A DNA stretch of 64,000 nucleotides from Paenibacillus sp. 481 (GCF_021223605.1 NZ_CP075175.1:620001-684000); one strand, 5' to 3'; positions 53,050 to 61,553 are shown, counted from the stretch's first letter. Numbers and translations are program-made. The notes: generated by a model not told the origin, from the letters alone.

Positions 53050-53150
53050 CACACACTTCCCTCCGTTAATATAATCCTATCACAAAATTTTCTTGAACGG
53101 AAATGAACAAACTGCGAAACCTCTCGCAATAGGCCTCTTTGAAAAAATTC

Positions 53151-53192
53151 TTGCATTCCGGGGTGTTTTTGCTAAACTAATGCTTGTTTAGC
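53151..53192 (+). promoter_or_regulatory. speA promoter overlapped by an inverted repeat
   Basis: TTGCAT (53151-53156) and TAAACT (53173-53178) are 16 bp apart. GCTAAAC (53171-53177) and GTTTAGC (53186-53192) form a perfect 7-bp inverted repeat covering the -10 and expected start point, so a repressor could block this promoter. An outer GGGGT/ACCCC pair (53160, 53203) encloses it. Confidence 0.5.
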
Positions 53193-53266
53193 ATGCGACG
53201 CAACCCCATACGATAAGATGGAGCGCGTAGTAGCAGCATTTCATTATGAAAGGTTGTGATACGGCG

Positions 53267-54745
53267 ATGGACCACCGTCGAACGCCTCTATTTACTGCAT
53301 TGAAACAACATGCAGCTAACAATCCTGTACAGTTTCATATTCCAGGCCATAAAAAAGGTGCTGGTACCGATAACGAATACCGTTCGTTTATCGGTGACAA
53401 CGCACTTTCAATAGACCTGATCAACATCGCGCCGCTTGATGATTTGCATCAACCGACCGGTGTTATCGCCGAAGCGCAGCAGCTTGCTGCAGATGCCTTC
53501 GGAGCAGATTATACGTTCTTTAGTGTACAAGGAACGAGCGGTGCCATTATGACGATGATTATGTCTGTCTGCTCGCCAGGCGATAAAATTATCGTTCCCC
53601 GCAACGTTCATAAGTCCATTATGGCTGCCATTATTTTTGCAGGAGCGAAGCCAGTATTCGTATCTCCAGCCCAAGATGCAAATCTTGGCATCGATCACGG
53701 GATTACGACGCGCTCCGTCCGTCGGGCATTGGAAAGACATCCTGATGCAAAAGCTGTGCTCGTCATTAATCCGACCTATTTCGGTATTTGCGCGGACTTG
53801 AAAGAAATCGTGGACTTGGCACATTCTTATGATGTACCGGTTCTTGTCGATGAAGCTCATGGCGTATTGATTCATTTCCATGAGAAACTCCCGATGTCGG
53901 CCATGGAAGCCGGCGCGGATATGGCTGCTACTAGTGTTCATAAGCTAGGTGGCTCAATGACACAAAGTTCCATTTTGAACGTGAATGTGAAAAATGGACT
54001 CGTTAACGCACAGCGCGTGCAAACGATTTTCAGCATGCTGACGACGACATCAACGTCCTATGTACTGCTTGCTTCCTTGGACACATCGCGCCGCAATTTG
54101 GCGTTGCACGGTCACCAGCAAGCAGAAGAAGCACTGCAATTAGCGACATACGCGCGTGAGCAAATTAACACCATTCCAGGGCTATACTCCTTTGGTGAGG
54201 AGATTTTGGGTGGTGAAGCTACTCATAGCTTCGACCCGCTAAAGCTGACGATTCACGTTCGCCATCTCGGCATTACTGGCTACGAAACAGAGAATTGGCT
54301 GCGCGACCACTACAACATTGAGGTCGAGCTGAGCGATATGTATAACATTCTCTGCCTCGTCACGACAGGCGATTCCAACGATACGATTGAGACGCTATTA
54401 ACCGCTTTGCGACAACTGTCTGACGAGCATTTTGAGCGGCATGAGGTTCAAGATGTCGTTGTCAAGATTCCTGATATTCCGCAGCTCGCACTCATTCCAA
54501 GAGATGCATTTTACGGCGATACAGAAGTAATTCCGTTTAAAGAATCTGCGGATCGCATTATTGCTGAGTTTATTTATGTTTATCCGCCAGGTATCCCTAT
54601 TTTGCTTCCTGGTGAAATCATTTCGCAAGACAATATCAACTACATCCGTGATCATGTCGATATTGGACTTCCAGTCAAAGGGCCGGAAGACAGAGCGATT
54701 GAATTCGTTAAAGTTATTAAAGAAGAAAAACCTATTTTTGACTAA
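53267..54745 (+). CDS. speA: PLP-dependent Orn/Lys/Arg decarboxylase (SpeA type)
   Basis: The enzyme of about 492 residues belongs to the short, aspartate-aminotransferase-fold basic amino acid decarboxylases. It opens with TPLFTALKQHA and QFHIPGHKKGAG, has ALSIDLINIAPLDDLHQPTG, the PLP-pocket VLVDEAHGVLIHFHEKLP, and the Schiff-base Lys in TSVHKLGGSMTQSS (about residue 227). The C-terminal domain ends with IYVYPPGIPILLPGE. It is closest to Bacillus SpeA (arginine to agmatine, polyamine synthesis); lysine activity cannot be excluded. ATG at 53267 fits the family N-terminus, though its site AAAGG is 14 bases away. An upstream ATG at 53246 has no site. Confidence 0.9.
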   Translation: MDHRRTPLFTALKQHAANNPVQFHIPGHKKGAGTDNEYRSFIGDNALSIDLINIAPLDDLHQPTGVIAEAQQLAADAFGADYTFFSVQGTSGAIMTMIMSVCSPGDKIIVPRNVHKSIMAAIIFAGAKPVFVSPAQDANLGIDHGITTRSVRRALERHPDAKAVLVINPTYFGICADLKEIVDLAHSYDVPVLVDEAHGVLIHFHEKLPMSAMEAGADMAATSVHKLGGSMTQSSILNVNVKNGLVNAQRVQTIFSMLTTTSTSYVLLASLDTSRRNLALHGHQQAEEALQLATYAREQINTIPGLYSFGEEILGGEATHSFDPLKLTIHVRHLGITGYETENWLRDHYNIEVELSDMYNILCLVTTGDSNDTIETLLTALRQLSDEHFERHEVQDVVVKIPDIPQLALIPRDAFYGDTEVIPFKESADRIIAEFIYVYPPGIPILLPGEIISQDNINYIRDHVDIGLPVKGPEDRAIEFVKVIKEEKPIFD

Positions 54746-54753
54746 ATGCAAGT

Positions 54754-54783
54754 AACCGGGGGCTATGCCTCCGGTCCTTTTAC
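54754..54783 (+). terminator. Terminator of the speA-type gene
   Basis: ACCGGGGGC and GCCTCCGGT pair across TAT with one mismatch, followed by CCTTTTACTTTT. Confidence 0.75.
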
Positions 54784-54842
54784 TTTTACCGATACTCATA
54801 GGACAGCATATGTACTAACTTAGATAAAGCACAAGACTGGGG

Positions 54843-56096
54843 ATGAGCAAAGTGCGCTTCGTAAATCAAGCGATGGAAGATTGGAGCAAATGGAACCGAA
54901 ATATTCGTTTATTCTTTTTGGCAAACATCTTATATCAATTTGGAAGCGGTATTTTTTCGGTATTGTATAACTTGTACATACAATCACTAGGCTTTGCACC
55001 TACGATGAATGGAACCCTTATCAGCTTACAATCACTCACGACAGCGTTAACCTTTATCCCGATTGGCTTTATAGGCGATCGAACTAGTCGCAAACATATT
55101 TTAATCATTGGAGCCCTTCTCTCCGGTGTCGGTCTACTCGGTAGATCATTCGCCGAAACCGAATCAAGTCTACAGCTATTCGCTCTCTTCACTGGCGTAT
55201 TCGCCGCATTTTTCCAAGTAACTGCCATTCCTTTTTTATCAAACAATTCACCAAAAGATCAATGGTTGCGCATGTTCAGCCTGCATTTTTCTGCTGTACT
55301 TGCAGCGCAAGTATTAGGTAATATGAGCGGCGGATTTTTGAGTGACATTTTACAGCATATTGGCTTTGAACGCAGTTACAGCTTACAAATGATACTTGTA
55401 CTAGGCTCAATAGCAACGTTTGCTGCGATCATTCCATTGCTCTTTATAACCGAACAGCAGAAGCAATCCGCTATAGCTGAGCCTGAAGTAAACGAGTCGA
55501 AAGCTATACGCCCACAACACGAATGGGGCATGATTGCACGGTTTACGTTTGCGCAACTGCTCATTGGATTCGGCTCGGGACTCGTTATTCCGTATCTTAA
55601 TTTGTATTTCACGGATCGATTCGATACATCGTTATCAGCCGTCGGGGTACTCATTTCACTCGGTCAAATTATGACGATTTTTTCGATGCTTATCGGACCT
55701 TCACTTGTGCAGCGTTTTGGGGAAGTAAAATCAGTCGTCACGTTACAGCTCATGTCGCTGCCGTTTCTTATATTAACAGGCTTTACGAACGTCTTTTTCG
55801 TCGCCGCGATAGGCTTCTTGTTTAGACAAGCGCTGATGAACGCCGCAAATCCAATCACGTCGACCATTCTAGTTGAAAATATTTCGAATTCGAAGCGCGG
55901 CTTCGCGAACTCACTCAATCAATCCGTATTTATGTTCGGCTGGGCGAGTATGGGGCCTGTACAATCTTACTTCGTAACGACTTACGGCTCATACTGGGGC
56001 TACGCCTTCACGTTTAGTATTACGGGATTATTGTATGTGACTGCCGCCACCTATTTTTATTTTACATTTCGCAATCGTGTACAAAAAGCTCATTAA
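54843..56096 (+). CDS. MFS transporter
   Basis: The 417-residue protein has about twelve hydrophobic segments starting near residue 20 (LFFLANILYQFGSGIFSVLYN). The loop 2-3 motif is GFIGDRTSRKHILIIGALLSG, and a repeat in the second half is GPSLVQRFGEVKS. A long charged middle loop (about 205-225) separates the two six-helix bundles. The substrate is unknown. The gene follows the speA-type terminator by 60 bp, so it likely has its own promoter. The ATG at 54843 has only a weak site (CTGGGG); a later in-frame ATG at 54873 is possible. Confidence 0.85.
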   Translation: MSKVRFVNQAMEDWSKWNRNIRLFFLANILYQFGSGIFSVLYNLYIQSLGFAPTMNGTLISLQSLTTALTFIPIGFIGDRTSRKHILIIGALLSGVGLLGRSFAETESSLQLFALFTGVFAAFFQVTAIPFLSNNSPKDQWLRMFSLHFSAVLAAQVLGNMSGGFLSDILQHIGFERSYSLQMILVLGSIATFAAIIPLLFITEQQKQSAIAEPEVNESKAIRPQHEWGMIARFTFAQLLIGFGSGLVIPYLNLYFTDRFDTSLSAVGVLISLGQIMTIFSMLIGPSLVQRFGEVKSVVTLQLMSLPFLILTGFTNVFFVAAIGFLFRQALMNAANPITSTILVENISNSKRGFANSLNQSVFMFGWASMGPVQSYFVTTYGSYWGYAFTFSITGLLYVTAATYFYFTFRNRVQKAH

Positions 56097-56192
56097 TCCC
56101 GAATTCCTTCCTTTATGGTACCCATGTAAATATTGCCATCTAAAAAGGCCGATGTTATGATGAAATGGACGCTGACCTTGGGAGGGTGAAAG

Positions 56193-56612
56193 ATGAGTCA
56201 AAGCGCAGCTATAACGTTAGTGGACGGTTCGACTAGAGCAACAGTCTCATTGGACGAGTTGAAACAGCAGTTGCAGCATTACCGAGAGCAGACAAGCTTA
56301 ACGGGGAAGCAGCTAAGTTGGGAGTATGCTGAAGCTGCCTTTCCTTATACGATAGAAACGAAGCCTGGTCAGGAGCATTTATGGTTTTATTTAAAAGGAA
56401 CCGATCCGCTCTATCGTTACATTATGTTTGGCGTAGGGACGTCTGAACGTGACAGCATTCAACGTCAGGTCGTGCAAGTTGTGCTGCCTGATGATGCCAC
56501 TCACGGTGATAAAGCTAAAGGGAATGAACTGTGCAAATACTTAGCGAAAACGTGGAAAGCCGAACTGAAGTTATTTAATGGAAGAACGATGTATTTCAAT
56601 CCACGAAAATAA
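56193..56612 (+). CDS. Small soluble protein resembling DUF1885
   Basis: The 139-residue protein looks like the DUF1885 family of Bacillales: an opening AITLVDGSTRATVSLDELK, then GKQLSWEYAEAAFPYTIE and a strand-rich LWFYLKGTDPLYRYIMFGVG. I base this on recall, not a search. Function is unknown. The ATG has GGGAGGG 6 bases upstream. It converges on the DUF1292 gene and shares a hairpin with it. There is no signal peptide or membrane segment. Confidence 0.6.
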   Translation: MSQSAAITLVDGSTRATVSLDELKQQLQHYREQTSLTGKQLSWEYAEAAFPYTIETKPGQEHLWFYLKGTDPLYRYIMFGVGTSERDSIQRQVVQVVLPDDATHGDKAKGNELCKYLAKTWKAELKLFNGRTMYFNPRK

Positions 56613-56620
56613 ACATAAAC

Positions 56621-56646
56621 GAAGCTCCGAGTAAACTCGGAGCTTC
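56621..56646. terminator. Hairpin between the DUF1885-like and DUF1292 genes
   Basis: A 12-bp perfect stem (56621-56632 with 56635-56646) has a two-base gap at the top. T tracts on both sides are short, so it is a probable bidirectional terminator of moderate strength. Confidence 0.65.
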
Positions 56647-56676
56647 TATCATTGAGCGGATATGTGCAACGCGATC

Positions 56677-56991
56677 TTATTCGCCTTGTGCAGCTGCAGC
56701 TACTAGCTCATCATAAGCTTGTTGTACCTGCTCCCACTCTTCATCATCTTCGATTGGGTTCAACACCATATCTTCGTCTTCTTGATCGACACGTACGATG
56801 ATGCCATCTGCTTCTGGGTTGTTGCGCTCAAGCAACAAAGCGTACAGTTGCTCACCAACGTTGAATGTCTCTACAAGCACCATTTCAACTTCTTTGCCTT
56901 CGTCGTCAACTAAAGTGACAACGAACTCTTCGTGCTCGTGTTCGTGCTCGTGATCTTGTCCGCAACCGCAGCCATCTTTATGTTCGCTCAT
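56677..56991 (-). CDS. DUF1292 family protein with His/Glu-rich N-terminus
   Basis: The 104-residue acidic protein matches DUF1292 (YrzB family), usually found with the Holliday-junction resolvase gene ruvX/yqgF in Firmicutes but standing alone here. The core is EEFVVTLVDDEGKEVEMVLV, EQLYALLLERNN and ADGIIVRVDQE. The N-terminus contains CGCGQDHEHEHEHEE, a Cys/His cluster that could bind a metal such as zinc or nickel (inference). The ATG has GGAGA about 6-7 bases upstream. Function of the family is unknown. Confidence 0.85.
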   Translation of the reverse strand: MSEHKDGCGCGQDHEHEHEHEEFVVTLVDDEGKEVEMVLVETFNVGEQLYALLLERNNPEADGIIVRVDQEDEDMVLNPIEDDEEWEQVQQAYDELVAAAAQGE

Positions 56992-57119
56992 GCGTGAATC
57001 TCCTTTATGTTCAGGTAATAAATATACTCACGTATCGTATCATGTTCTGCACAATTTATCAATGAAGGCCGAACATGCTGGTATTCACGTATGTAAAGAT
57101 CGCTTGCTAAGCTTGTGCA

Positions 57120-57701
57120 CTATATAGCAGCGACCGTCTTCTCTGCCATCAAGACATAATCACCGTTTTTTTGGCGCAAGTAGCAAGCAATTTTATAATT
57201 TCCTTTTGTTTTGAAATCATATTTAAACTCTTTGGTCGTGTACCAAAGTAAGTTTTCTTCTGACTTATTTGCATTATTTTCTTCGATATCGACCTTATTT
57301 CCTTCATGATCCGTAATTGTCAGTTTAATTTTGTCTACATCCACTTTCAGACTGTCTGCTTGAACGAAAATGGTAAAGGAGGTTTTCCCTGGCTTAACTT
57401 TAGCAAAAGGCTGATTGCCTTGGAACAACAACAAATCGACGTTAGGCTTCTCTATCGATACCTTTTTACTCTGAGCATCCCAGTGAATAAAGGCTTGCAA
57501 TGCATCTTCGAGATCACGGACCGATAAAAAAGCACGTCCGTCTATCATGTATCCTCCTCCTTCTTTAATCGTATTTCCGTTCAATTCCACTTTAATTTTC
57601 TCGGCTGACGCATTTTCCTGTGCGTTCGCAGTTACTGGCGAATACGCGGCAAAGCACAACGAACCGAGCAGGACTACAGCTGCAAATCTCCTGCAATTCA
57701 T
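57120..57701 (-). CDS. Secreted protein with copper-amine-oxidase-N-like domain
   Basis: The protein of about 193 residues has a signal peptide (MNCRRFAAVVLLGSLCFA, cleavage near the Ala-Asn-Ala-Gln region). A short domain follows of the type often annotated as copper amine oxidase N-terminal: VELNGNTIKEGGGYMIDGRAFLSVRDL..., ending in VSIEKP. The remaining 110 residues are strand-rich with LTITDHEGNKVDI and resemble an immunoglobulin-like fold. Such domains are common in Paenibacillus cell-surface proteins, and no copper site is visible. ATG at 57701 has GGAGG 8 bases upstream, while the longer frame to 57716 does not. Confidence 0.75.
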   Translation of the reverse strand: MNCRRFAAVVLLGSLCFAAYSPVTANAQENASAEKIKVELNGNTIKEGGGYMIDGRAFLSVRDLEDALQAFIHWDAQSKKVSIEKPNVDLLLFQGNQPFAKVKPGKTSFTIFVQADSLKVDVDKIKLTITDHEGNKVDIEENNANKSEENLLWYTTKEFKYDFKTKGNYKIACYLRQKNGDYVLMAEKTVAAI

Positions 57702-57767
57702 CGTTCTAACCTCCAACTGCTATGATATAATGTTATACTCATAAATTGCAGGAGAGTTGCGATATTG

Positions 57768-58538
57768 TTATAACAAACCTTTCCGATCTAACACGGTAAG
57801 AATACGAAAAAAGTCATGTGAAGATGGCGTAGGCGTACGAATCAACCCTTGCTGTACAGCCTTGTTTACACTCGCTTTTGCCCAATCTGGCACTTCGGAC
57901 AAATGGTGATCACGCTCCATCACCGCAAGCCTTGCTTCTAAGTCTGCAACAACAGCCTTCGTTGCTTGCAGTTCTAATCTTAACTGTTCCATTTGCTGCT
58001 CCTCCCACGATGGCTTGGCCAACATTGCATACAGTCTGATCCATGGAAATTTCGGACCTGGACAGCTCGATTTGCGGACAGGGTCAATTTGAAAATGTCC
58101 GAGAATGTGTTCGCGATTAAACGGGATTACATATCCCCACTCCTGCTTCACATAATCCCGAATGTAGCGATGCAACCAAAGGCTAGCCTCAAATTGTTCT
58201 TCCGATAAATTCCCGTCATAGCCCTCATGCTCGATCGAAACTCCATATAAATTAGGATTGATTCCTTTTTCTCGAACAATAGCTGCAGGAGCTTTAGCAA
58301 TGCGATCTGCACTAATGCCCTGTGTCCACGCCATACGCTCCAACTTGACGTATTGATGAATGTCTCCGTGTTTAGAAACTCCAAAATGAGCGGACGATAC
58401 TTTGTTATTTGGGCTTGTAAACCAAGCATCCAAACTAGCCATACTTCCAACTGATATATGATTCACAATTATTTGAGGAACTTGTCCCCGGCGTTCACTA
58501 GAATTCGTATACTGATTTCCCTTCCAAATAATGTTCAA
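57768..58538 (-). CDS. N-acetylmuramoyl-L-alanine amidase (Amidase_2 type)
   Basis: The protein of about 256 residues has an N-terminal amidase_2/PGRP domain (about 1-165) that cleaves the bond between muramic acid and L-Ala. Zinc ligands are suggested by IIVNHISVG (His), LGHFQIDPVRKSSCPGP (His, Cys), and the catalytic region SIEHEGYDG. A coiled-coil segment (about 170-210, QMEQLRLELQATKAVVADLEARL) and a short C-terminal helical module (VPDWAKASVNKAVQQGLI) follow. No signal peptide is seen, as in phage-type or holin-released amidases, but no phage genes are nearby. The TTG at 58538 is supported by GAGGTG 7 bases upstream. Confidence 0.8.
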   Translation of the reverse strand: MNIIWKGNQYTNSSERRGQVPQIIVNHISVGSMASLDAWFTSPNNKVSSAHFGVSKHGDIHQYVKLERMAWTQGISADRIAKAPAAIVREKGINPNLYGVSIEHEGYDGNLSEEQFEASLWLHRYIRDYVKQEWGYVIPFNREHILGHFQIDPVRKSSCPGPKFPWIRLYAMLAKPSWEEQQMEQLRLELQATKAVVADLEARLAVMERDHHLSEVPDWAKASVNKAVQQGLIRTPTPSSHDFFRILTVLDRKGLL

Positions 58539-58725
58539 CGACAAACACCTCGCTTCGGCTAACTGAATTAGCACCCGTTGGACATTACGGAGGTCACGCT
58601 GCGCAATGTGCCTCATACTGTTATCGTATGTCCTACTCGTATTGCTTGCTTGTGCAATTATCTAGCACGTGATACAGTTAATAGAATAGTTAAACAATTC
58701 CATATAGAGAGAATGGAGGATGGGA

Positions 58726-59484
58726 ATGGCCCTTCAGTTGCAAATGTTAGGGACTGGAAGCGCTTTTGCGAAGTCTTATTACAACAATAATGCTCTCTTG
58801 CATACCGATTCTACTACGCTGCTCATAGATTGCGGCATCACTGCTCCTATGGCACTGCATCACATAGGAAAAACGTTCAACGAGATTGACGGGTTTCTCA
58901 TTTCGCACATTCATGCCGATCATGTGGGAGGATTAGAAGAGGCTGCCTTTCAGTTCAGATTCCGCTACAAGCGGAAGCCGAATTTATATATTGCAGCACC
59001 TCTCGTTGATTTGTTATGGGAACATACCCTTAAAGGTGGCTTGAGCCAAGAGGAAATTACAGCTTTGGACGATGTGTTTCATGTTCACCCCTTACAGCCA
59101 GACCACACATACGAGCTAACACCGGACATTAGAGTAAAGCTGCTTGAAACACCACATATGCCAGGAAAGCAAAGCTTTTCAATCTTGTTAAATGAACGTA
59201 TTTTTTACAGTGCAGATATGCGATTTCAGCCTGATCTGCTGCGCGTATTAGTAGAAGAGCAAGGCGTTGAACTTATTTTTCACGACTGTCAATTAATTGG
59301 ACCAGGAGAAGTACATACAACGCTTGATGAGCTACTGACGCTTCCTGAATCGATTCAACAACGAATTTTGTTAATGCATTACAGTGATGAAATGCCTCAG
59401 TATGAAGGACGTACAGGAAAAATGCGCTTTATTCACCAGCACAAGCAGATGTCGTTAGACGGTTGCTTGCCATTTTCTATTTAA
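58726..59484 (+). CDS. Metallo-beta-lactamase-fold hydrolase (RNase Z/YhfI-like)
   Basis: The protein of about 252 residues has an MBL fold with the metal-binding HIHADHVGGLEEA near residue 62, and later metal ligands in ETPHMPGKQSF, YSADMRFQPDLL and LLMHYSD. The opening LQMLGTGSAFAKSYYNNNALL resembles the RNase Z/arylsulfatase-like branch, but the exosite of true RNase Z is not recognised. Cytoplasmic; the substrate is unknown. ATG at 58726 has GGAGG 6 bases upstream; ATG at 58720 directly abuts it. Confidence 0.85.
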   Translation: MALQLQMLGTGSAFAKSYYNNNALLHTDSTTLLIDCGITAPMALHHIGKTFNEIDGFLISHIHADHVGGLEEAAFQFRFRYKRKPNLYIAAPLVDLLWEHTLKGGLSQEEITALDDVFHVHPLQPDHTYELTPDIRVKLLETPHMPGKQSFSILLNERIFYSADMRFQPDLLRVLVEEQGVELIFHDCQLIGPGEVHTTLDELLTLPESIQQRILLMHYSDEMPQYEGRTGKMRFIHQHKQMSLDGCLPFSI

Positions 59485-59530
59485 CGAGCGTGTCAATGAC
59501 GCGTCATGGTACACTTGCATACATAACATA

Positions 59531-59578
59531 AACACCTGCTCATCAACATGCCTTACGGCGTGGCGAGCAGGTGTTTTA
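59531..59578 (+). terminator. Terminator of the MBL-fold gene
   Basis: AACACCTGCTC and GAGCAGGTGTT form an 11-bp stem enclosing a smaller GCC-TTAC-GGC hairpin, followed by TTTAT. Confidence 0.8.
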
Positions 59579-59679
59579 TAGGTTTATCAGATACACTAGT
59601 TTTAATTTAGATGACTATTAGATTTATTGAGTTATAGATTTAATGAGGTATTGAGGTAAGAATACTCGTAAACCTGCCC

Positions 59680-59910
59680 CTAAAATAAAGGCAGCTGATC
59701 TAAATTGTTCGACGGATCGCCATCCGCGTCGCCACGAATGTAAGATTTTCCATTTCTACCTTTGAAAATGTTTACCCCTGCGATCTGACCGTCATGAATC
59801 GCCGTCATCGCTTGTTCATAATTCAGATCACGCCCTGCATTTGTGCGAAAAGCGGTCAAATCTCCGTCGCCGTTCTTTTGTACGGCAACAAATATTTCTC
59901 TTTCATCCAT
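59680..59910 (-). CDS. DUF3892 family small protein
   Basis: The 76-residue protein matches DUF3892: MDEREIFVAVQKNGDGDLTAFRTNAG, then ALNYEQA-like LNYEQAMTAIHDGQIAGVNIFKGRNG and SYIRGDADGDPSNNLDQLP. The family is widespread in Bacillales and of unknown function. It is acidic and soluble. The ATG has a good site (AGGAGG about 10 bases upstream). It is a single gene between two intergenic gaps. Confidence 0.85.
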   Translation of the reverse strand: MDEREIFVAVQKNGDGDLTAFRTNAGRDLNYEQAMTAIHDGQIAGVNIFKGRNGKSYIRGDADGDPSNNLDQLPLF

Positions 59911-60014
59911 CTTCTAAAGCCTCCTTGTAGCTCCGACCTTCTGTCTAAAGTCACTACACTAGAATGCCCTAGAAGATGAAGTACCATACGTTCTGCATGC
60001 TATTCCAAGCCTTG

Positions 60015-60461
60015 TTATGCTAACGATTTCTCCATGCGAACGTGCGGAATGTTCGCATCATCAAACGGCACTTCCGACACTGTAAGGTAGCCTAATGATT
60101 GATAGAACCCTTCTGCTTGACACTGCGCATCAAGTACGCTCTTTGTTGCTCCATTGGCACGAGCCAGCTGTTCTAGCGCTACCATCAACGTCCGACCGAC
60201 ACCTGTACCGCGAAATGCTTTGCGCACCGCAATGCGTTGAAGCTTGGCCGTTGTACCATCCAACCATTTCAAACGACCTGTCGCAGCAAATTGCCCTTCG
60301 ACTTGCAATAACATATGACTGCATTCACTATCCAAACGGTCATATTCATCAACCTCAATATCAAGCGGAACGTGCTGCTCGGCAACGAACACGTCTTTTC
60401 GAATATTTAAACATTGCTCTAGTTGCTCTTCCGTTGCTACTTCAATCACTTCAGCTATCAT
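60015..60461 (-). CDS. GNAT-family N-acetyltransferase (YjcF type)
   Basis: The protein of about 148 residues resembles B. subtilis YjcF and E. coli ElaA-like acetyltransferases: NIRKDVFVAEQHVPLDIEVDEYD near the N-terminus, the acetyl-CoA site LQRIAVRKAFRGTGVGRTLMVAL near residue 75-97, and LDAQCQAEGFYQSLGY. It acetylates an unknown amine substrate. ATG at 60461 has AAAGGCGG about 6-7 bases upstream, so the longer frame to 60518 is not used. It is divergent from a small membrane-protein gene. Confidence 0.88.
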   Translation of the reverse strand: MIAEVIEVATEEQLEQCLNIRKDVFVAEQHVPLDIEVDEYDRLDSECSHMLLQVEGQFAATGRLKWLDGTTAKLQRIAVRKAFRGTGVGRTLMVALEQLARANGATKSVLDAQCQAEGFYQSLGYLTVSEVPFDDANIPHVRMEKSLA

Positions 60462-60641
60462 GTAAGCACCGCCTTTACGGATATACGACAATTTGCACAT
60501 ATGACTATTTTCGCACATAAATAAGTGAACAAAAATAATTTTATATTATACAAAAAAATCAAATTCATGTATAGTTATTTCTAGCCAATGCGAGCACTAC
60601 CGTCGAGTGTGCAGCGAATTCACGAGGAGGGATAATATTAT

Positions 60642-60809
60642 ATGGATACAACAATGGCAACCATTATTGCTGTTATCGTGATGGTCATCGGTATGGTCGC
60701 TTTAATTTTAACCGTAACCAGAAAAGCTTACTCCCAAAAGTGGGAAGATGTTGAACCTGTGGATCACTCCACGATTGACGATACATCGGACAAGCATGTG
60801 AAATCATAA
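60642..60809 (+). CDS. Small single-pass membrane protein, YtzI-like
   Basis: This 55-residue protein has an N-terminal membrane segment (ATIIAVIVMVIGMVALILTV, residues 6-25), then RKAYSQKWEDVEPVD and an acidic tail ending HVKS. The size, membrane segment and xKAY motif resemble the Bacillus YtzI family, of unknown function. The ATG follows GAGGAGGGATAATATTAT, with the core GGAGGG about 10 bases upstream. A strong terminator follows the stop by 10 bp, supporting a real gene. Confidence 0.75.
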   Translation: MDTTMATIIAVIVMVIGMVALILTVTRKAYSQKWEDVEPVDHSTIDDTSDKHVKS

Positions 60810-60818
60810 TAACATGAC

Positions 60819-60878
60819 AAGGCCACGCTCCCATTCGTAAGCACGATGATGTGTACGAACGAGGGCGTGGCCTTTTAT
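60819..60878 (+). terminator. Terminator of the small membrane-protein gene
   Basis: AAGGCCACGC and GCGTGGCCTT form a 10-bp stem with a long loop, followed by TTATA; the converging lipoprotein gene ends just beyond. Confidence 0.75.
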
Positions 60879-60911
60879 ACAACGCGATGACAGCATCCAC
60901 TTGCGTATCTT

Positions 60912-61109
60912 TTATGGTGTGTACACATCTGTAGGAACTTGTTCGCGGTACACATCTTGCTGCACAGGCAGTAACGGCCTAGGATTATCAAAATCTCCAT
61001 CATCATAAGCAGGAAGACCTGTAAGTAATCGGCTGCAACCACTAAACATAGCCAGCATAACAACTAAACCCAGACATACAACCACGAAACAATGTGACAT
61101 TCGGCGCAT
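60912..61109 (-). CDS. Small lipoprotein
   Basis: The 65-residue precursor has a signal segment (residues 6-22) and a lipobox ending FSGC (Cys25). Only about 40 mature residues remain (SRLLTGLPAYDDGDFDNPRPLLPVQ...). The ATG has GGAGG 8 bases upstream, so it is a convincing small gene. Function is unknown. It is the last of a possible run of three small minus-strand genes (61286-61450, 61173-61265 and this). Confidence 0.75.
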   Translation of the reverse strand: MRRMSHCFVVVCLGLVVMLAMFSGCSRLLTGLPAYDDGDFDNPRPLLPVQQDVYREQVPTDVYTP

Positions 61110-61172
61110 ATCGTCAACCTCCGCGAAATATCAATGTGAAATAGGTGCTACGTTGCCCATTTATTGTTATTG

Positions 61173-61265
61173 TCACCGATCGTGGTCAAATCTAAACGGC
61201 AGGGAACGTCCAACCTTATTGCTGCCTCGCAAGCCTCGATCTTCCGCGATTTGACTTTGGCTCAT
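61173..61265 (-). CDS. Possible 30-residue peptide
   Basis: An ATG frame encodes MSQSQIAEDRGLRGSNKVGR followed by SLPFRFDHDR. Its only support is position between two small genes on the same strand (20 bp after one stop) and a purine-rich AAGAAGAAAG 7-8 bases before the ATG. Composition is polar and unstructured. It may be chance. Confidence 0.25.
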   Translation of the reverse strand: MSQSQIAEDRGLRGSNKVGRSLPFRFDHDR

Positions 61266-61285
61266 AACCACACTTTCTTCTTACA

Positions 61286-61450
61286 TTAATGTTTCTTTTC
61301 TTCATCAATTAAATGACGTACTTTTCTCCCCCACACAAACTCTTCATCATAGGCAAGACTATCCCTGATGACGAACTGTGCAAGATACCAACATACAATT
61401 CCCACGATAACAAATACGCCGAGCACCCAAACAAATAAAATAGCTCCCAT
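61286..61450 (-). CDS. Small single-pass membrane protein
   Basis: The 54-residue protein begins MGAILFVWVLGVFVIVGIVC (one membrane segment, residues 3-27) and continues with QFVIRDSLAYDEEFVWGRKV and an acidic/basic tail ending EEKKH. The ATG has GGAGGGG 5 bases upstream. I do not recognise the family. It is too short for usual length cut-offs, but the binding site, start and hydrophobic pattern support it. It lies just upstream of the tRNA promoter, divergent from it. Confidence 0.7.
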   Translation of the reverse strand: MGAILFVWVLGVFVIVGIVCWYLAQFVIRDSLAYDEEFVWGRKVRHLIDEEKKH

Positions 61451-61553
61451 CTAACCCCTCCAACCTATAGACTATATTCATAGCTATGAACAAATGGGTT
61501 GAATTAGAAGAAACAACGTTTGCAACTCACCTTCTACATTCCCAACATATGGG

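Noticed and set aside
53408-53941. A 177-codon minus-strand frame inside the speA-type gene
   Set aside because: The plus strand carries a full PLP decarboxylase with catalytic Lys; the antisense frame has no site or family likeness.
57768-58538. Prophage remnant suggested by an amidase without a signal peptide
   Set aside because: No holin, tail, integrase or attachment repeats are near; neighbours are ordinary chromosomal genes.
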